DNA of 55,986 nt from a virus, in IMG/VR virus record IMGVR_UViG_3300043411_001213, positions 1 to 55,986 of that record. One strand, written 5' to 3'. Shown here piece after piece: positions 7,075 through 14,484 of the stretch. The position numbers and the translations under genes were made by a program. The number at the start of each line of letters is the position of its first letter. Within the stretch, counting starts at the first letter, position 1. Under the pieces are notes generated by a model. That model had not been told where the DNA came from, searched no databases, and saw only the letters and a list, made by a program, of their open reading frames with translations.

Positions 7075-7440
7075 ATGCTATCCCTTGACGACGTTGAGTT
7101 CTGGTCTGACGTGCCAGATGAGGTTCTTCCAGAAATCAAGCTGTGGGCCGACGTGATGTTTGTTGGACTCTATGATGCCGCGTGTTACAGAGGCTGCAGC
7201 TTGGGCAAGATAAAGCCCTCGTCCGGTGACAATCGCAAAGCCCGCAGCCAGGCTTGGTGGTGGCTTTTCGATGATGGAAAGAGCGACGTCGGCAGTTTCG
7301 TGTGGTGTTGCCGCTTGTTTGACTATGACCCTACGCAGACCAGAAACAGAGTCATAAACAGGTGGGAGGACATCGTCAAAGAGCAGTTGAAGTTCAGCAA
7401 CAAAATTGGCAAAGGCAGTTCAAATGGCTTATGCGAATAA
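7075..7440 (+). CDS. Phage protein of unknown function (121 aa)
   Basis: Begins MLSLDDVEFWSDVPDEVLP. The pattern 'KARSQAWWWLFDD....SDVGSFVWCCRLFDYDPTQTRNRV' is one I recognise from small phage proteins in which a Trp-rich segment is followed by a Ser-Phe-x-x-Cys helix and an Asp-Pro turn; no function is known to me. No clear Shine-Dalgarno sequence precedes the ATG, which follows an A/C-rich leader. The C-terminal 17 bases overlap the start of the HNH gene, and the tail (residues ~112-121) may have been altered by that insertion. Soluble, no membrane segment. Confidence 0.6.
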   Translation: MLSLDDVEFWSDVPDEVLPEIKLWADVMFVGLYDAACYRGCSLGKIKPSSGDNRKARSQAWWWLFDDGKSDVGSFVWCCRLFDYDPTQTRNRVINRWEDIVKEQLKFSNKIGKGSSNGLCE

Positions 7441-8356
7441 AGATCGACGCAACGCAACATCGGCAGCCCGCAAGGCCAAGCTTGGTCGCACGATAGACTT
7501 CGATTATGTCATTCCAACAGGAAAGAATGTCGGAATGACAGTGCGAGCACTTTTCCTAGACAAGATGGCCAAGTCTCCGGACAAGTGTTGGCACTGGCTT
7601 GGGAAGCTGTTTTCCAACGGGTACGGATCTTTTCAATCGAGAGGGGTTGACCATTTGGCGCACAGAGTGTCTTTTGAGTTATTTCACGGCAGGAAGCCTT
7701 CGGGCTTGTTGATGCATAGATGCGACAACAAGCAGTGTGTCAATCCGGCCCATCTTGCAGAAGGAACTCATGCGGACAATCACAAGGACATGGTACAAAA
7801 AGGGAGGGTGAAGACCTTGCGCGGCACAGCAACCGCCCGCGGGGTGTTGGACGAGCGCGACATTTTAAAGATCAGAGCCCGTCGGGCCGCTGGAGAAATG
7901 TGCAGGGACATTGCAATAGATTACCCAGTCAAAGCAAATCACATTAGCCGTATCACAACCGGGGCACGTCACGCCCACGTCAAGGAGAATAAAAATATGA
8001 CACCGTCTGAGTACATCAAGCTGGCCATGCGTACCAACAACGACATGGGCTATGAGAAAAATCTTGTGCATGCAGCAATGCTTCTTTCTTCCGAATCCGG
8101 GGAAGTGGCCTCCGAAGTAAAGCGCATGTTTGCGTACGGGAAACCGATTGATATCACAAACGTCAAGGCCGAACTGGGGGACGTCATGTGGGGGATTGCC
8201 CTAATGTGCAACACGCTTGGTCTCACCCTTGAGGAGGTCATGCGGGGCAACATTGCCAAGCTCGAGGCGCGTTACCCGGGCCTGCGCTTTGACCCCGACA
8301 AGGCCATCAATCGCGACACCGCTGCTGAATCCGAGGCGATTAACAAGGTGATGTGA
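7424..8356 (+). CDS. HNH endonuclease reading in frame into MazG-like domain
   Basis: The first ~190 residues are an HNH_3-type nuclease: CWHWLGKLFSNGYGSF, HRVSFELFHG, then HRCDNKQCVNPAHL (the His and Asn-Pro-His core) and a DNA-binding tail with a helix-turn-helix-like 'DIAIDYPVKANHISRI'. With no stop codon, the frame continues into a complete MazG-like protein. The start at 7424 (ATGGCTTATGCG) is preferred over a TTG at 7406. The nuclease part is A/T-richer than its surroundings. Either a 310-residue fusion is made, or the HNH segment is an insertion translated up to and through a downstream gene that also keeps its own start (see 7997). Such in-frame abutment is uncommon for free-standing homing endonucleases. 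Confidence 0.75.
   Translation: MAYANKDRRNATSAARKAKLGRTIDFDYVIPTGKNVGMTVRALFLDKMAKSPDKCWHWLGKLFSNGYGSFQSRGVDHLAHRVSFELFHGRKPSGLLMHRCDNKQCVNPAHLAEGTHADNHKDMVQKGRVKTLRGTATARGVLDERDILKIRARRAAGEMCRDIAIDYPVKANHISRITTGARHAHVKENKNMTPSEYIKLAMRTNNDMGYEKNLVHAAMLLSSESGEVASEVKRMFAYGKPIDITNVKAELGDVMWGIALMCNTLGLTLEEVMRGNIAKLEARYPGLRFDPDKAINRDTAAESEAINKVM
7997..8356 (+). CDS. mazG: MazG-like nucleotide pyrophosphohydrolase (internal start)
   Basis: Starting at the ATG with AAGGAG at 7982-7987, the 119-residue product matches the all-alpha NTP pyrophosphohydrolase family: HAAMLLSSESGEVASEVKR provides the ExxE half and KAELGDVMWGIALMCNTLG the ExxD half of the magnesium-binding EEED motif. The family hydrolyses (d)NTPs to monophosphates; in phages it is thought to adjust nucleotide pools or alarmones. 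The retained ribosome-binding site suggests this was the original gene before the HNH sequence arrived. It sits with dNMP kinase, dCMP deaminase and thymidylate synthase genes of the same strand. Its stop overlaps the next start as ATGTGATG. Confidence 0.8.
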   Translation: MTPSEYIKLAMRTNNDMGYEKNLVHAAMLLSSESGEVASEVKRMFAYGKPIDITNVKAELGDVMWGIALMCNTLGLTLEEVMRGNIAKLEARYPGLRFDPDKAINRDTAAESEAINKVM

Positions 8357-9231
8357 TGTCACGAGAACTCGACTACGTTGTCGAGCGCCTCACTTTTCTG
8401 CTCCGCATGCATCACAAGGGCAGCAAGGTGAGGCGATTGACATATCGAAGCCTGCCACTACTCACCGACACCATGTTTGACCATGTCAACCTATCCAGCG
8501 TCATGTCTCCGGCAACTCCGAAGACGGCGATCGAGGCTGAGCAGTTGTTCGACGCCTTTCTGTACCCATTGATTGATGGGTCCGGGGATTCGGCGAGCGA
8601 GCTCGAGATTGCCGGGGGCGCTGCTCTAACAGAGTGGGTGATGCGCGGAGTGACGTTTGGAGAGCAGGTTGTGCGCCTGCTCTTCGCTGTTTCGAACGTC
8701 GACGGGGTCAGGCGTGTAATCGATGACAGAACCTTCACGGTCATGTTCGAAGATCGCACGTTCGGCATCCGGGACGGAAAAACAGTTTCCCGCTTCTGCA
8801 CAGGGATTGACATTGATGCCGCCCCGCTGGACATCCTGACACGAACAGAGGAGGTGCGAAGCTTTGACCACAACTTCTGCTCACTCTATCGGGAGGCGTA
8901 CCGACGAGGGCAAAAATGCGTGAATGCGATCGTGACCCTGCACATGTTGAATCCGAAGTTTGGGTTCAAGAAGTTGGCTGATCGAAGTCGGGCATTAAAA
9001 GTGCCGACCGAAGGCAAGATCGGCAGTTGGGAACGAACCCTGCTCACTTCCAGGGACCCAGTTGTTGAAATGTACCGAAAGCTTGTGCCGGTGTGGATGA
9101 CCTCTGGAGAATTCAGGCGGGTGTTCGGAAGCATTGAAAAACGCAAGATAAAACCGTCCGAAATGGACATCGCAACCCTCATCACCAAAATGCATCACCA
9201 CTTCCATAAGAATAAGGAAAAACAACAATGA
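8356..9231 (+). CDS. Uncharacterised protein (291 aa)
   Basis: Starts at the ATG overlapping the MazG stop (TGATG). The protein appears soluble and mixed alpha/beta, with no recognisable nucleotide-binding, metal-binding or nuclease motif. The C-terminus is strongly basic and histidine-rich (MHHHFHKNKEKQQ), compatible with nucleic-acid binding. A helical middle segment (LYREAYRRGQKCVNAIVTLHML) and a possible winged-helix-like end (SGEFRRVFGSIEKRKIKPSEMDIATLI) are visible. It is translationally coupled to MazG upstream and, by ATGA, to the dNMP kinase downstream, so a role in nucleotide or DNA metabolism is likely but unproven. Confidence 0.6.
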   Translation: MSRELDYVVERLTFLLRMHHKGSKVRRLTYRSLPLLTDTMFDHVNLSSVMSPATPKTAIEAEQLFDAFLYPLIDGSGDSASELEIAGGAALTEWVMRGVTFGEQVVRLLFAVSNVDGVRRVIDDRTFTVMFEDRTFGIRDGKTVSRFCTGIDIDAAPLDILTRTEEVRSFDHNFCSLYREAYRRGQKCVNAIVTLHMLNPKFGFKKLADRSRALKVPTEGKIGSWERTLLTSRDPVVEMYRKLVPVWMTSGEFRRVFGSIEKRKIKPSEMDIATLITKMHHHFHKNKEKQQ

Positions 9232-9767
9232 ATCTTATCGGAATCACCGGCAAGGCCCGTAGCGGCAAGGATACTGCAGCCCGTCACCTTGTCGTGAATC
9301 ACGACTTTGTCCGTCTCGCTTTTGCCGACCCGCTCAAACAGGCGGCACAGGAGATCTTCGGTCTCACCGCAGAACAGACGTGGAGCGATGACCTCAAAGA
9401 AGTCATGATCCCGCGCTGGGGTATGACCCCCCGCAAGATATTCCAACTGCTCGGCACCGAATGCATGAAGCCTTTCTTCGGTGAGGACATGTGGATCAAG
9501 CGACTGGACATCAACTACGACATCCTCAAGGACAGCGACAACGTCGTGGTCACGGACGTACGCTTCGACCCGGAGGCTGACTACATCCGCAGCAAGGGTG
9601 GCATCATCGTCGAGGTTCGCCGCGGCGACGGCCTCGCTGGCGAAGCTGGCAGCCACGCTTCCGAACGAGGTCTGCGCCTGCCACCCGACATGATCATCGA
9701 CAACTTCGGCACGATCGAGGATCTCCACGACGCCGTCGACGGCCTGATCACTATGTTCGGTGCCTGA
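9228..9767 (+). CDS. Deoxynucleoside monophosphate kinase
   Basis: 179 residues with an N-terminal P-loop GKARSGKDT, as in T4 gene 1-type dNMP kinases and related phage enzymes that convert dNMPs to dNDPs with ATP. Further family features are FADPLKQAAQEIFGL near residue 35, the DVRFDPEADYI segment after the central strand, and a C-terminal DNFGTIEDLHDAV stretch. It overlaps the preceding gene by ATGA and is adjacent to MazG, which fits a nucleotide supply role for phage DNA synthesis in the cytoplasm. Coding region and family assignment are both clear; nucleotide specificity cannot be read from sequence. Confidence 0.85.
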   Translation: MNLIGITGKARSGKDTAARHLVVNHDFVRLAFADPLKQAAQEIFGLTAEQTWSDDLKEVMIPRWGMTPRKIFQLLGTECMKPFFGEDMWIKRLDINYDILKDSDNVVVTDVRFDPEADYIRSKGGIIVEVRRGDGLAGEAGSHASERGLRLPPDMIIDNFGTIEDLHDAVDGLITMFGA

Positions 9768-9768
9768 C

Positions 9769-10029
9769 ATGCACATCGAAGACAATGAGAAGTGTGCCGA
9801 CCCGCTGGATCACGCGAGCAAGATCGCCGATCAACATGCGAGTGACAAGGTCAAGGAGATCAGCCGTCTTGCTGCCCCAGAACAGGTTCAGAACCCTGAT
9901 GGGTCGTGGCCTGTGACGGAATGCGTGACATGCGGGGATGACCTGATCCCGGCACGCCTGGCCCACGGTTTTATCCGCTGTGTCCCGTGCAAGAGCAAGC
10001 TGGAAAGGCTCAAAAATGGACTGGGTTAA
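9769..10029 (+). CDS. DksA/TraR-type zinc-finger protein
   Basis: An 86-residue protein with N-terminal helices and a C-terminal four-cysteine zinc finger: CVTCGDDLIPARL, then RCVPCKSK, spacing C-x2-C-x17-C-x2-C. This is the C4 finger of the DksA/TraR family, whose small phage members may bind RNA polymerase or simply be uncharacterised zinc proteins. The start is the ATG just after the kinase stop; its 3' end overlaps the next gene by 14 bases. It lacks the long coiled coil and the DxxDxA tip of true DksA, so regulation of transcription is only a possibility. Confidence 0.7.
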   Translation: MHIEDNEKCADPLDHASKIADQHASDKVKEISRLAAPEQVQNPDGSWPVTECVTCGDDLIPARLAHGFIRCVPCKSKLERLKNGLG

Positions 10030-10321
10030 AGCAAAGCTTGTTCGTGCTGCTGCGATCAAATCGATGCAGGACCAGCTTGAGCAGGCAGAACCGATTGGTC
10101 TGCCTCTCTGGCTGGTGTCGCTGATGATGACCCCGGTGTTCCTTGGCACGATCGCAATTGCCCTGTTTCGAATGATCTTCGGCATGATCGTGTCGATGCT
10201 TGAACACGCGTTCTGGTTCATCGCCTCGCCGTTCGTTTCGATCTACTTGTGGTGCGACCTCGTGATCGTGTCGTGGTGGTACTTCGGCTGTTTGTGCCGG
10301 AAATTTGCAGGAGAAAAATAA
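10016..10321 (+). CDS. Small integral membrane protein in replication operon
   Basis: 101 residues beginning MDWVKAKLVRAAAIKSM, with GGAAAGG nine bases or so upstream of the ATG at 10016. Two strongly hydrophobic spans are visible: LPLWLVSLMMTPVFLGTIA running into LFRMIFGMIV, and FWFIASPFVSIYLWCDLVIV followed by SWWYFGCLCRKF. The N-terminus is an amphipathic, basic helix. No family is recognised. Its stop codon shares a base with the start of the polymerase gene, so the two are co-translated. This raises the possibility of membrane association of the replication complex, which the sequence alone cannot show. Confidence 0.65.
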   Translation: MDWVKAKLVRAAAIKSMQDQLEQAEPIGLPLWLVSLMMTPVFLGTIAIALFRMIFGMIVSMLEHAFWFIASPFVSIYLWCDLVIVSWWYFGCLCRKFAGEK

Positions 10322-13233
10322 TGACAACACTGCTGGTTGATGTTTCAAGTCTGCTCTGGCAATCGCTGCTTGTTGGCGAGAGCAAGGAGCATGGGTGTAA
10401 GGTCGAATTCAACGGCAAGACGGTGAACGTCAACGGATGGGAACACGGTTACGATTGCGCCATGAGCCACCTGACCGTGGTCATGGGCGAGGTCGAGGTC
10501 ACGTCCCGTAACACCATCTTCGTCGTTGAAGGCAAGATGTCGAAGGCTCGGCGCAAGGCTATCTACGGGGGCTACAAGGACACGCGTGAATCCCGCCCGC
10601 CGGAAGCCTATGTCGAGTTCGAGAAGTGCAAGGAAGCGCTGGTCAAGGAATTCGCCGCTCGCGGTGCCACGATCGTCACCCAAGACGGTGCCGAGGGTGA
10701 TGACACACTGGCCTACCTGACGTCAGTCATTGAGGGCGACATCGTCATCCTGACCCGTGACGGTGACATGACGACGCTGGTCGACGATCGTGTCAGCCTG
10801 TACCAGAATGGTCGCCTGACCAAGGAAAACAAGTACGGCCCGTTCCCCTGCAAGTTCACGCCGATCTACAAGGCGTTGATCGGTGACGGTGACGAGTACA
10901 AGGGTGCCAAGGGGTTCGGCCCCAAGGCATTCCTCGACTTCCTCGTATGGGCCGGAGACCCGGGCCTTGCCGCATTGGAAGGCATGATCAAGCGCCGCAC
11001 CCTGCAAGAACTGGCAGAGGACGTGGCTGAGTTCAAGCCCCTGCAGAAAATCATCGACAGCGAGCAACACGTCTATGAAAGCTACGAGTGCGCCCTGCTC
11101 CACCCTGAGTGGGTCAATCACCCTCGCCAGCCGTTGCAGGTGGTGCGCGGTGACAGTGCCGAATGGTGGGACAAGCTGAACCCACCGGCAGCACCGAAAT
11201 ACACTGCACCGAAGAACCACGCCATTTTTGACTGCGAACTGATCGGCACCGTTAATCCGGTGTTTCTCGTTTGCATGCACGTGCTGGAAACCGGCGAGCG
11301 GCAATCCTTCTGGTGGCACGTCGAAGGTGACATGGATCGTCTGCAGGCACAGCTCGAACGCCAGGACCTGATCTGGGTCAGCTTCAACGGCATTCACTTC
11401 GACCAGCCCATCATGTCGGCAGCGCTCGGTGGCAAGACCCCGACCATGCTCAAGTCCATCGCCAATGAACTGATCCACGGCGATGGCAAGGCGTGGCAGA
11501 TATACGACCAGTTTCGCTTCGACAAGGTTGAGTTTGATCATATCGACCTCATGGAAGTCAGCCCGGGCGTCAAGATTTCTCTGAAGACCTTTGCCGGTCG
11601 CATGGGATACCCGACGATGGTTGACATGCCGTTCGACCACAACAAGGATCTCAGCGCTGAAGAATGTGTTGTGCTGGAGAACTACTGCCAGAACGACCTT
11701 GGTGTCACTGAGTGGCTGTTCAAAGCGCTGCGTTCGGAAGTCGAACTACGCAAGGAGATGAGCGAGGAGCACGGCATTGACCTGCGTTCGAAGTCTGACG
11801 CGCAGGTTGCCGAAGCGATTCTCAAGAAGGTGGCCAACATCAAGGGTCGCGCTGGACACACCCCGAGCTACGTCACCTACACGGCCCCGAAGTTCATCGA
11901 GACCTATAGCCAGACCATCCAAGGCATCGTTGAGCGGGTCGAAGCCACCACGTTCCTGATCAACCCGGCGAACGGCATGGTCCAGTCTCCGGAGTTTCTC
12001 GAGGAGCCGGTGCAACTCGGTCACGGCACCTATCAGATGGGGGTCGGCGGACTGCACTCGACACACGACAAGTGCCTGTACGTGGAAGCGGACGAGGAAA
12101 TGTGCATCTCAGACTTCGACGTCGCTTCGTACTATCCGAACATCATGCTCAAGGCGGGTCTGACGCCGCGGCTTGATGGTGGGGCTGGCGATCGGTTCAT
12201 TGCCGCGTATCGGGATATTTACGATCGTCGTATCGATGCCAAGCGATCTGGAAATAAGAAAATTGCGAATTCTCTTAAAATTGCGCTAAATGGCACGTTT
12301 GGCAAACTCGGCTCGCCCTATTCATCTTTCTATTCACCGGACCTGATGTTGGCCGTGACCATGACCGGGCAGTTGAACCTTATGTGCTTGATTTTCGACC
12401 TGGAATTCAATCCTGAGATCAAGGTTTTGTCGGCCAACACTGACGGCATAGCTATTCACTACCCTGCTCGATTGCGCGATCGGGTGCTCAAGGTCGTGCT
12501 TGAAAATGCCAAGCGTACCGGGTTCGAGTACGAGGAGACTCGTTACGCCAAGATCGCTATGAAAGACGTCAACAACTATCTGGCGGTTACGGTCGATCTG
12601 CCGACGGCGACCCTGATCTCTGGGGTCGACGGCATCATCGAAAAGGCCCCCGGCTATGTGAGCGTCAAGCGCAAGGGTCTCTATGCCAGCACCGGTTTGA
12701 TGAAAAACCCGACGATGGAGGTCTGCAGCAACATGGCAGTCGATTATCTGAAGGACGGAATCCTGCCGGCTGATGCCGTTAAGAAGTACGGCAACATGCG
12801 CGACTTCGTCGCTATCCGCAACGTCAAGGGTGGCGGCATCCAGTACGACCAGATCGTTGAGGTCGACGACTGGGTGCTGGTCAACGACCTTGGCACCAAG
12901 GACAACGAGTGGAAACGCCAGGCATGGATCGATGCCGGTCTGGATCGCGCCCCGGTCAAGCGCAAGTCGTGTCCTGCCCCCGTTGAAATTGGGGTCGGTG
13001 GCGAGGCTTTTGGCCGGATCGCCCGCTGGTACATGCAGAAGGACGGCAAGATGCCAATCAACTACGTCGGCTCTGGCAATCGGGTTCCGAAAACCGAAGG
13101 CGCGAAGCTATGCATGACGTTGCCTGATTCGCTGCCTGACGACCTCGACCTTGATTGGTATGTTTCAGAGGCGTTGTCGATCCTGAAAGATATCGGTGTC
13201 AATCTTGAATCACAAGGAGAAGAACAAGAATGA
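10321..13233 (+). CDS. Fusion of 5' nuclease (FEN) and family B DNA polymerase
   Basis: One uninterrupted 970-residue frame. Residues ~1-270 are a FEN/Pol I-type 5' nuclease: LLVDVSSLLW (D7), RRKAIYGGYKDTR (helical gateway), GAEGDDTLAYL (E125, D127, D128), LTRDGDMTTL (D147, D149) and GDGDEYKGAKGFGPKA (188-203, helix-hairpin-helix). Residues ~295-470 are a 3'-5' proofreading exonuclease: FDCE (303-306), SFNGIHFD, YCQND (Y455, D459). The polymerase follows: motif A DFDVASYYP (D600), motif B KIALNGTFG (K653), motif C SANTDG (D708), then KRKGLY as a KKRY-like element. A 5' nuclease is usual with family A polymerases, not with family B. AGGAG at 10310-10314 fixes the start. Confidence 0.9.
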   Translation: MTTLLVDVSSLLWQSLLVGESKEHGCKVEFNGKTVNVNGWEHGYDCAMSHLTVVMGEVEVTSRNTIFVVEGKMSKARRKAIYGGYKDTRESRPPEAYVEFEKCKEALVKEFAARGATIVTQDGAEGDDTLAYLTSVIEGDIVILTRDGDMTTLVDDRVSLYQNGRLTKENKYGPFPCKFTPIYKALIGDGDEYKGAKGFGPKAFLDFLVWAGDPGLAALEGMIKRRTLQELAEDVAEFKPLQKIIDSEQHVYESYECALLHPEWVNHPRQPLQVVRGDSAEWWDKLNPPAAPKYTAPKNHAIFDCELIGTVNPVFLVCMHVLETGERQSFWWHVEGDMDRLQAQLERQDLIWVSFNGIHFDQPIMSAALGGKTPTMLKSIANELIHGDGKAWQIYDQFRFDKVEFDHIDLMEVSPGVKISLKTFAGRMGYPTMVDMPFDHNKDLSAEECVVLENYCQNDLGVTEWLFKALRSEVELRKEMSEEHGIDLRSKSDAQVAEAILKKVANIKGRAGHTPSYVTYTAPKFIETYSQTIQGIVERVEATTFLINPANGMVQSPEFLEEPVQLGHGTYQMGVGGLHSTHDKCLYVEADEEMCISDFDVASYYPNIMLKAGLTPRLDGGAGDRFIAAYRDIYDRRIDAKRSGNKKIANSLKIALNGTFGKLGSPYSSFYSPDLMLAVTMTGQLNLMCLIFDLEFNPEIKVLSANTDGIAIHYPARLRDRVLKVVLENAKRTGFEYEETRYAKIAMKDVNNYLAVTVDLPTATLISGVDGIIEKAPGYVSVKRKGLYASTGLMKNPTMEVCSNMAVDYLKDGILPADAVKKYGNMRDFVAIRNVKGGGIQYDQIVEVDDWVLVNDLGTKDNEWKRQAWIDAGLDRAPVKRKSCPAPVEIGVGGEAFGRIARWYMQKDGKMPINYVGSGNRVPKTEGAKLCMTLPDSLPDDLDLDWYVSEALSILKDIGVNLESQGEEQE

Positions 13234-13793
13234 TGAACAACATCATGTTGGATCTGGAAACCATGGGCAACGGCCCGATGGCGGCCATCGTCGCCATCGG
13301 CGCCGTTGAGTTCGACATTGGCACTTGCGAGCTTGGGCGTGAGTTCTATCGCGTCGTTGATCTGGAGTCGTCCATGCGCCTCGGCGGTGTTGTGGACGCA
13401 TCCACCGTCATGTGGTGGCTGGGTCAAAGCCTTGAGGCCAGATGCGGTATCAACCCGAAATTCGGCAAGTGCTCGCTCTCGAACGCATTGATTGATTTTC
13501 GAGGTTGGGTGATGCAAGGCGTTGAAGACTTTGACGATGTACTGATGTGGGGCAACGGAGCCACATTCGACAACGTGATCCTGTCCTCGGCCTATCGAAA
13601 CGCCGAACTGGAGCGCCCGTGGCGTCACTGGGGTGATCGCTGCTATCGCACGGTGAAGTCGTTCTTCCCGCAGACACCGATCGAGCGCATTGGCGTACAT
13701 CACAACGCACTCGACGACGCGAAAAGTCAGGCTCTGCACCTGATCGAAATGATCGGTCAGAAACCTGACATTTCCGACCAAAGTGTGCAGTGA
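13230..13793 (+). CDS. DEDDh 3'-5' exonuclease, Rv2179c/ExoVIII-like
   Basis: 187 residues. MLDLETMGNGPMAAIVAIGAV carries motif I (DxE); NGATFDNVILSSAY carries motif II; HHNALDDAKSQALHLI carries motif III with the catalytic His and Asp. This arrangement matches the RNase T superfamily group containing Rv2179c-like and RecE/ExoVIII-related phage exonucleases. It overlaps the polymerase stop by ATGA and so is made with it. It is the third DEDD exonuclease of the window, after 6218 and the polymerase's own domain. Likely DNA end trimming or RNA removal; the substrate is not deducible. Confidence 0.8.
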   Translation: MMNNIMLDLETMGNGPMAAIVAIGAVEFDIGTCELGREFYRVVDLESSMRLGGVVDASTVMWWLGQSLEARCGINPKFGKCSLSNALIDFRGWVMQGVEDFDDVLMWGNGATFDNVILSSAYRNAELERPWRHWGDRCYRTVKSFFPQTPIERIGVHHNALDDAKSQALHLIEMIGQKPDISDQSVQ

Positions 13794-14011
13794 TGCAGAC
13801 CCGCCTGATGTCCCTGATCGAGACCCTGACAAACATCGCAGTCGGTCTCGTCATCAGCCTGATCTCTCAGCTGGTGATCTTCGGCGCCTACGGCATTGAG
13901 TTGTCGTTCGGGCAGAACGTCCAGATCGTGCTGTGGTTTACCGCCATCAGCATCGTCAGGAGCTATGCATTGAGGCGCGTTTTCAATCGTTTCGTCAGGA
14001 AGCCATCATGA
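13793..14011 (+). CDS. DUF7220-like small membrane protein
   Basis: 72 residues, MQTRLMSLIETLTNIAVGLVISL onward. The pattern 'SLIETLTNIAVG...AYGIELSFGQNVQI...ISIVRSYALRRVFNRF' matches a phage protein group I know as DUF7220: two hydrophobic helices and a basic C-terminal RSYALRRxFNR. Function unknown. The ATG overlaps the exonuclease stop (TGATG), and the end overlaps the next start, so it is embedded in the replication operon. It is the second small membrane protein next to the polymerase gene. Confidence 0.7.
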   Translation: MQTRLMSLIETLTNIAVGLVISLISQLVIFGAYGIELSFGQNVQIVLWFTAISIVRSYALRRVFNRFVRKPS

Positions 14012-14484
14012 AAAAGTACTCTTTGGAATGGTGGCAGGCCCAGCCCCCGGAGAAGGTCGGCAAGGAGACCGAGAAGATCGTCGAGAAGCTGTTCATCGAG
14101 TGGAATCACAGTCAGGCATTCGCCTGGCACCGCATGCCAGACGCTCGTGCCGCCCGTGGTCGACTCGCTGCCCAGCCTGCTGACTATCTGTACCGGTGCG
14201 GCGAACACGCAGGCTTCATAGAGGTCAAGGCACTGAAACACGAGTACCGGCTGCCCAAGGATCGGGTCAGCCAATTGCCGACGCTTCTCAAGTGGAACCT
14301 CGCTGGCAGCGACGACCTGATCCTAGTGTTTCACTACATGATCGGGAAGTGGCGCTGGATGTTTCCGCACCAACTCGAAACAGACGTCCCATCTTGGGAC
14401 TTGTCCTGTTTCGTGACGTTTGACAGTGCCGAGGAGGCGCTGAAATCAACTGGTTATTTCAACGTAGGAGAACAAGAAGAATGA
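14008..14484 (+). CDS. PD-(D/E)XK nuclease, RecU-like resolvase candidate
   Basis: 158 residues starting MKKYSLEWWQAQ, with AGGAAG upstream. The core RMPDARAARGRLAAQPADYLY, then AGFIEVKAL (E-x-K) and LPKDRVSQLPTLLKW reproduces the D...ExK...Q layout of RecU-type Holliday junction resolvases and related phage nucleases. A following strand pattern LILVFHYMIGKWRWM is also typical. It lies between the exonuclease and the DNA ligase, consistent with resolving branched replication intermediates before packaging. The nuclease fold is well supported; resolvase activity is inferred from family resemblance. Confidence 0.75.
   Translation: MKKYSLEWWQAQPPEKVGKETEKIVEKLFIEWNHSQAFAWHRMPDARAARGRLAAQPADYLYRCGEHAGFIEVKALKHEYRLPKDRVSQLPTLLKWNLAGSDDLILVFHYMIGKWRWMFPHQLETDVPSWDLSCFVTFDSAEEALKSTGYFNVGEQEE

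Noticed and set aside
10723-11640. 305-codon reverse frame over the polymerase
   Set aside because: No ribosome-binding site, no motif; antisense to catalytic motifs of the polymerase.
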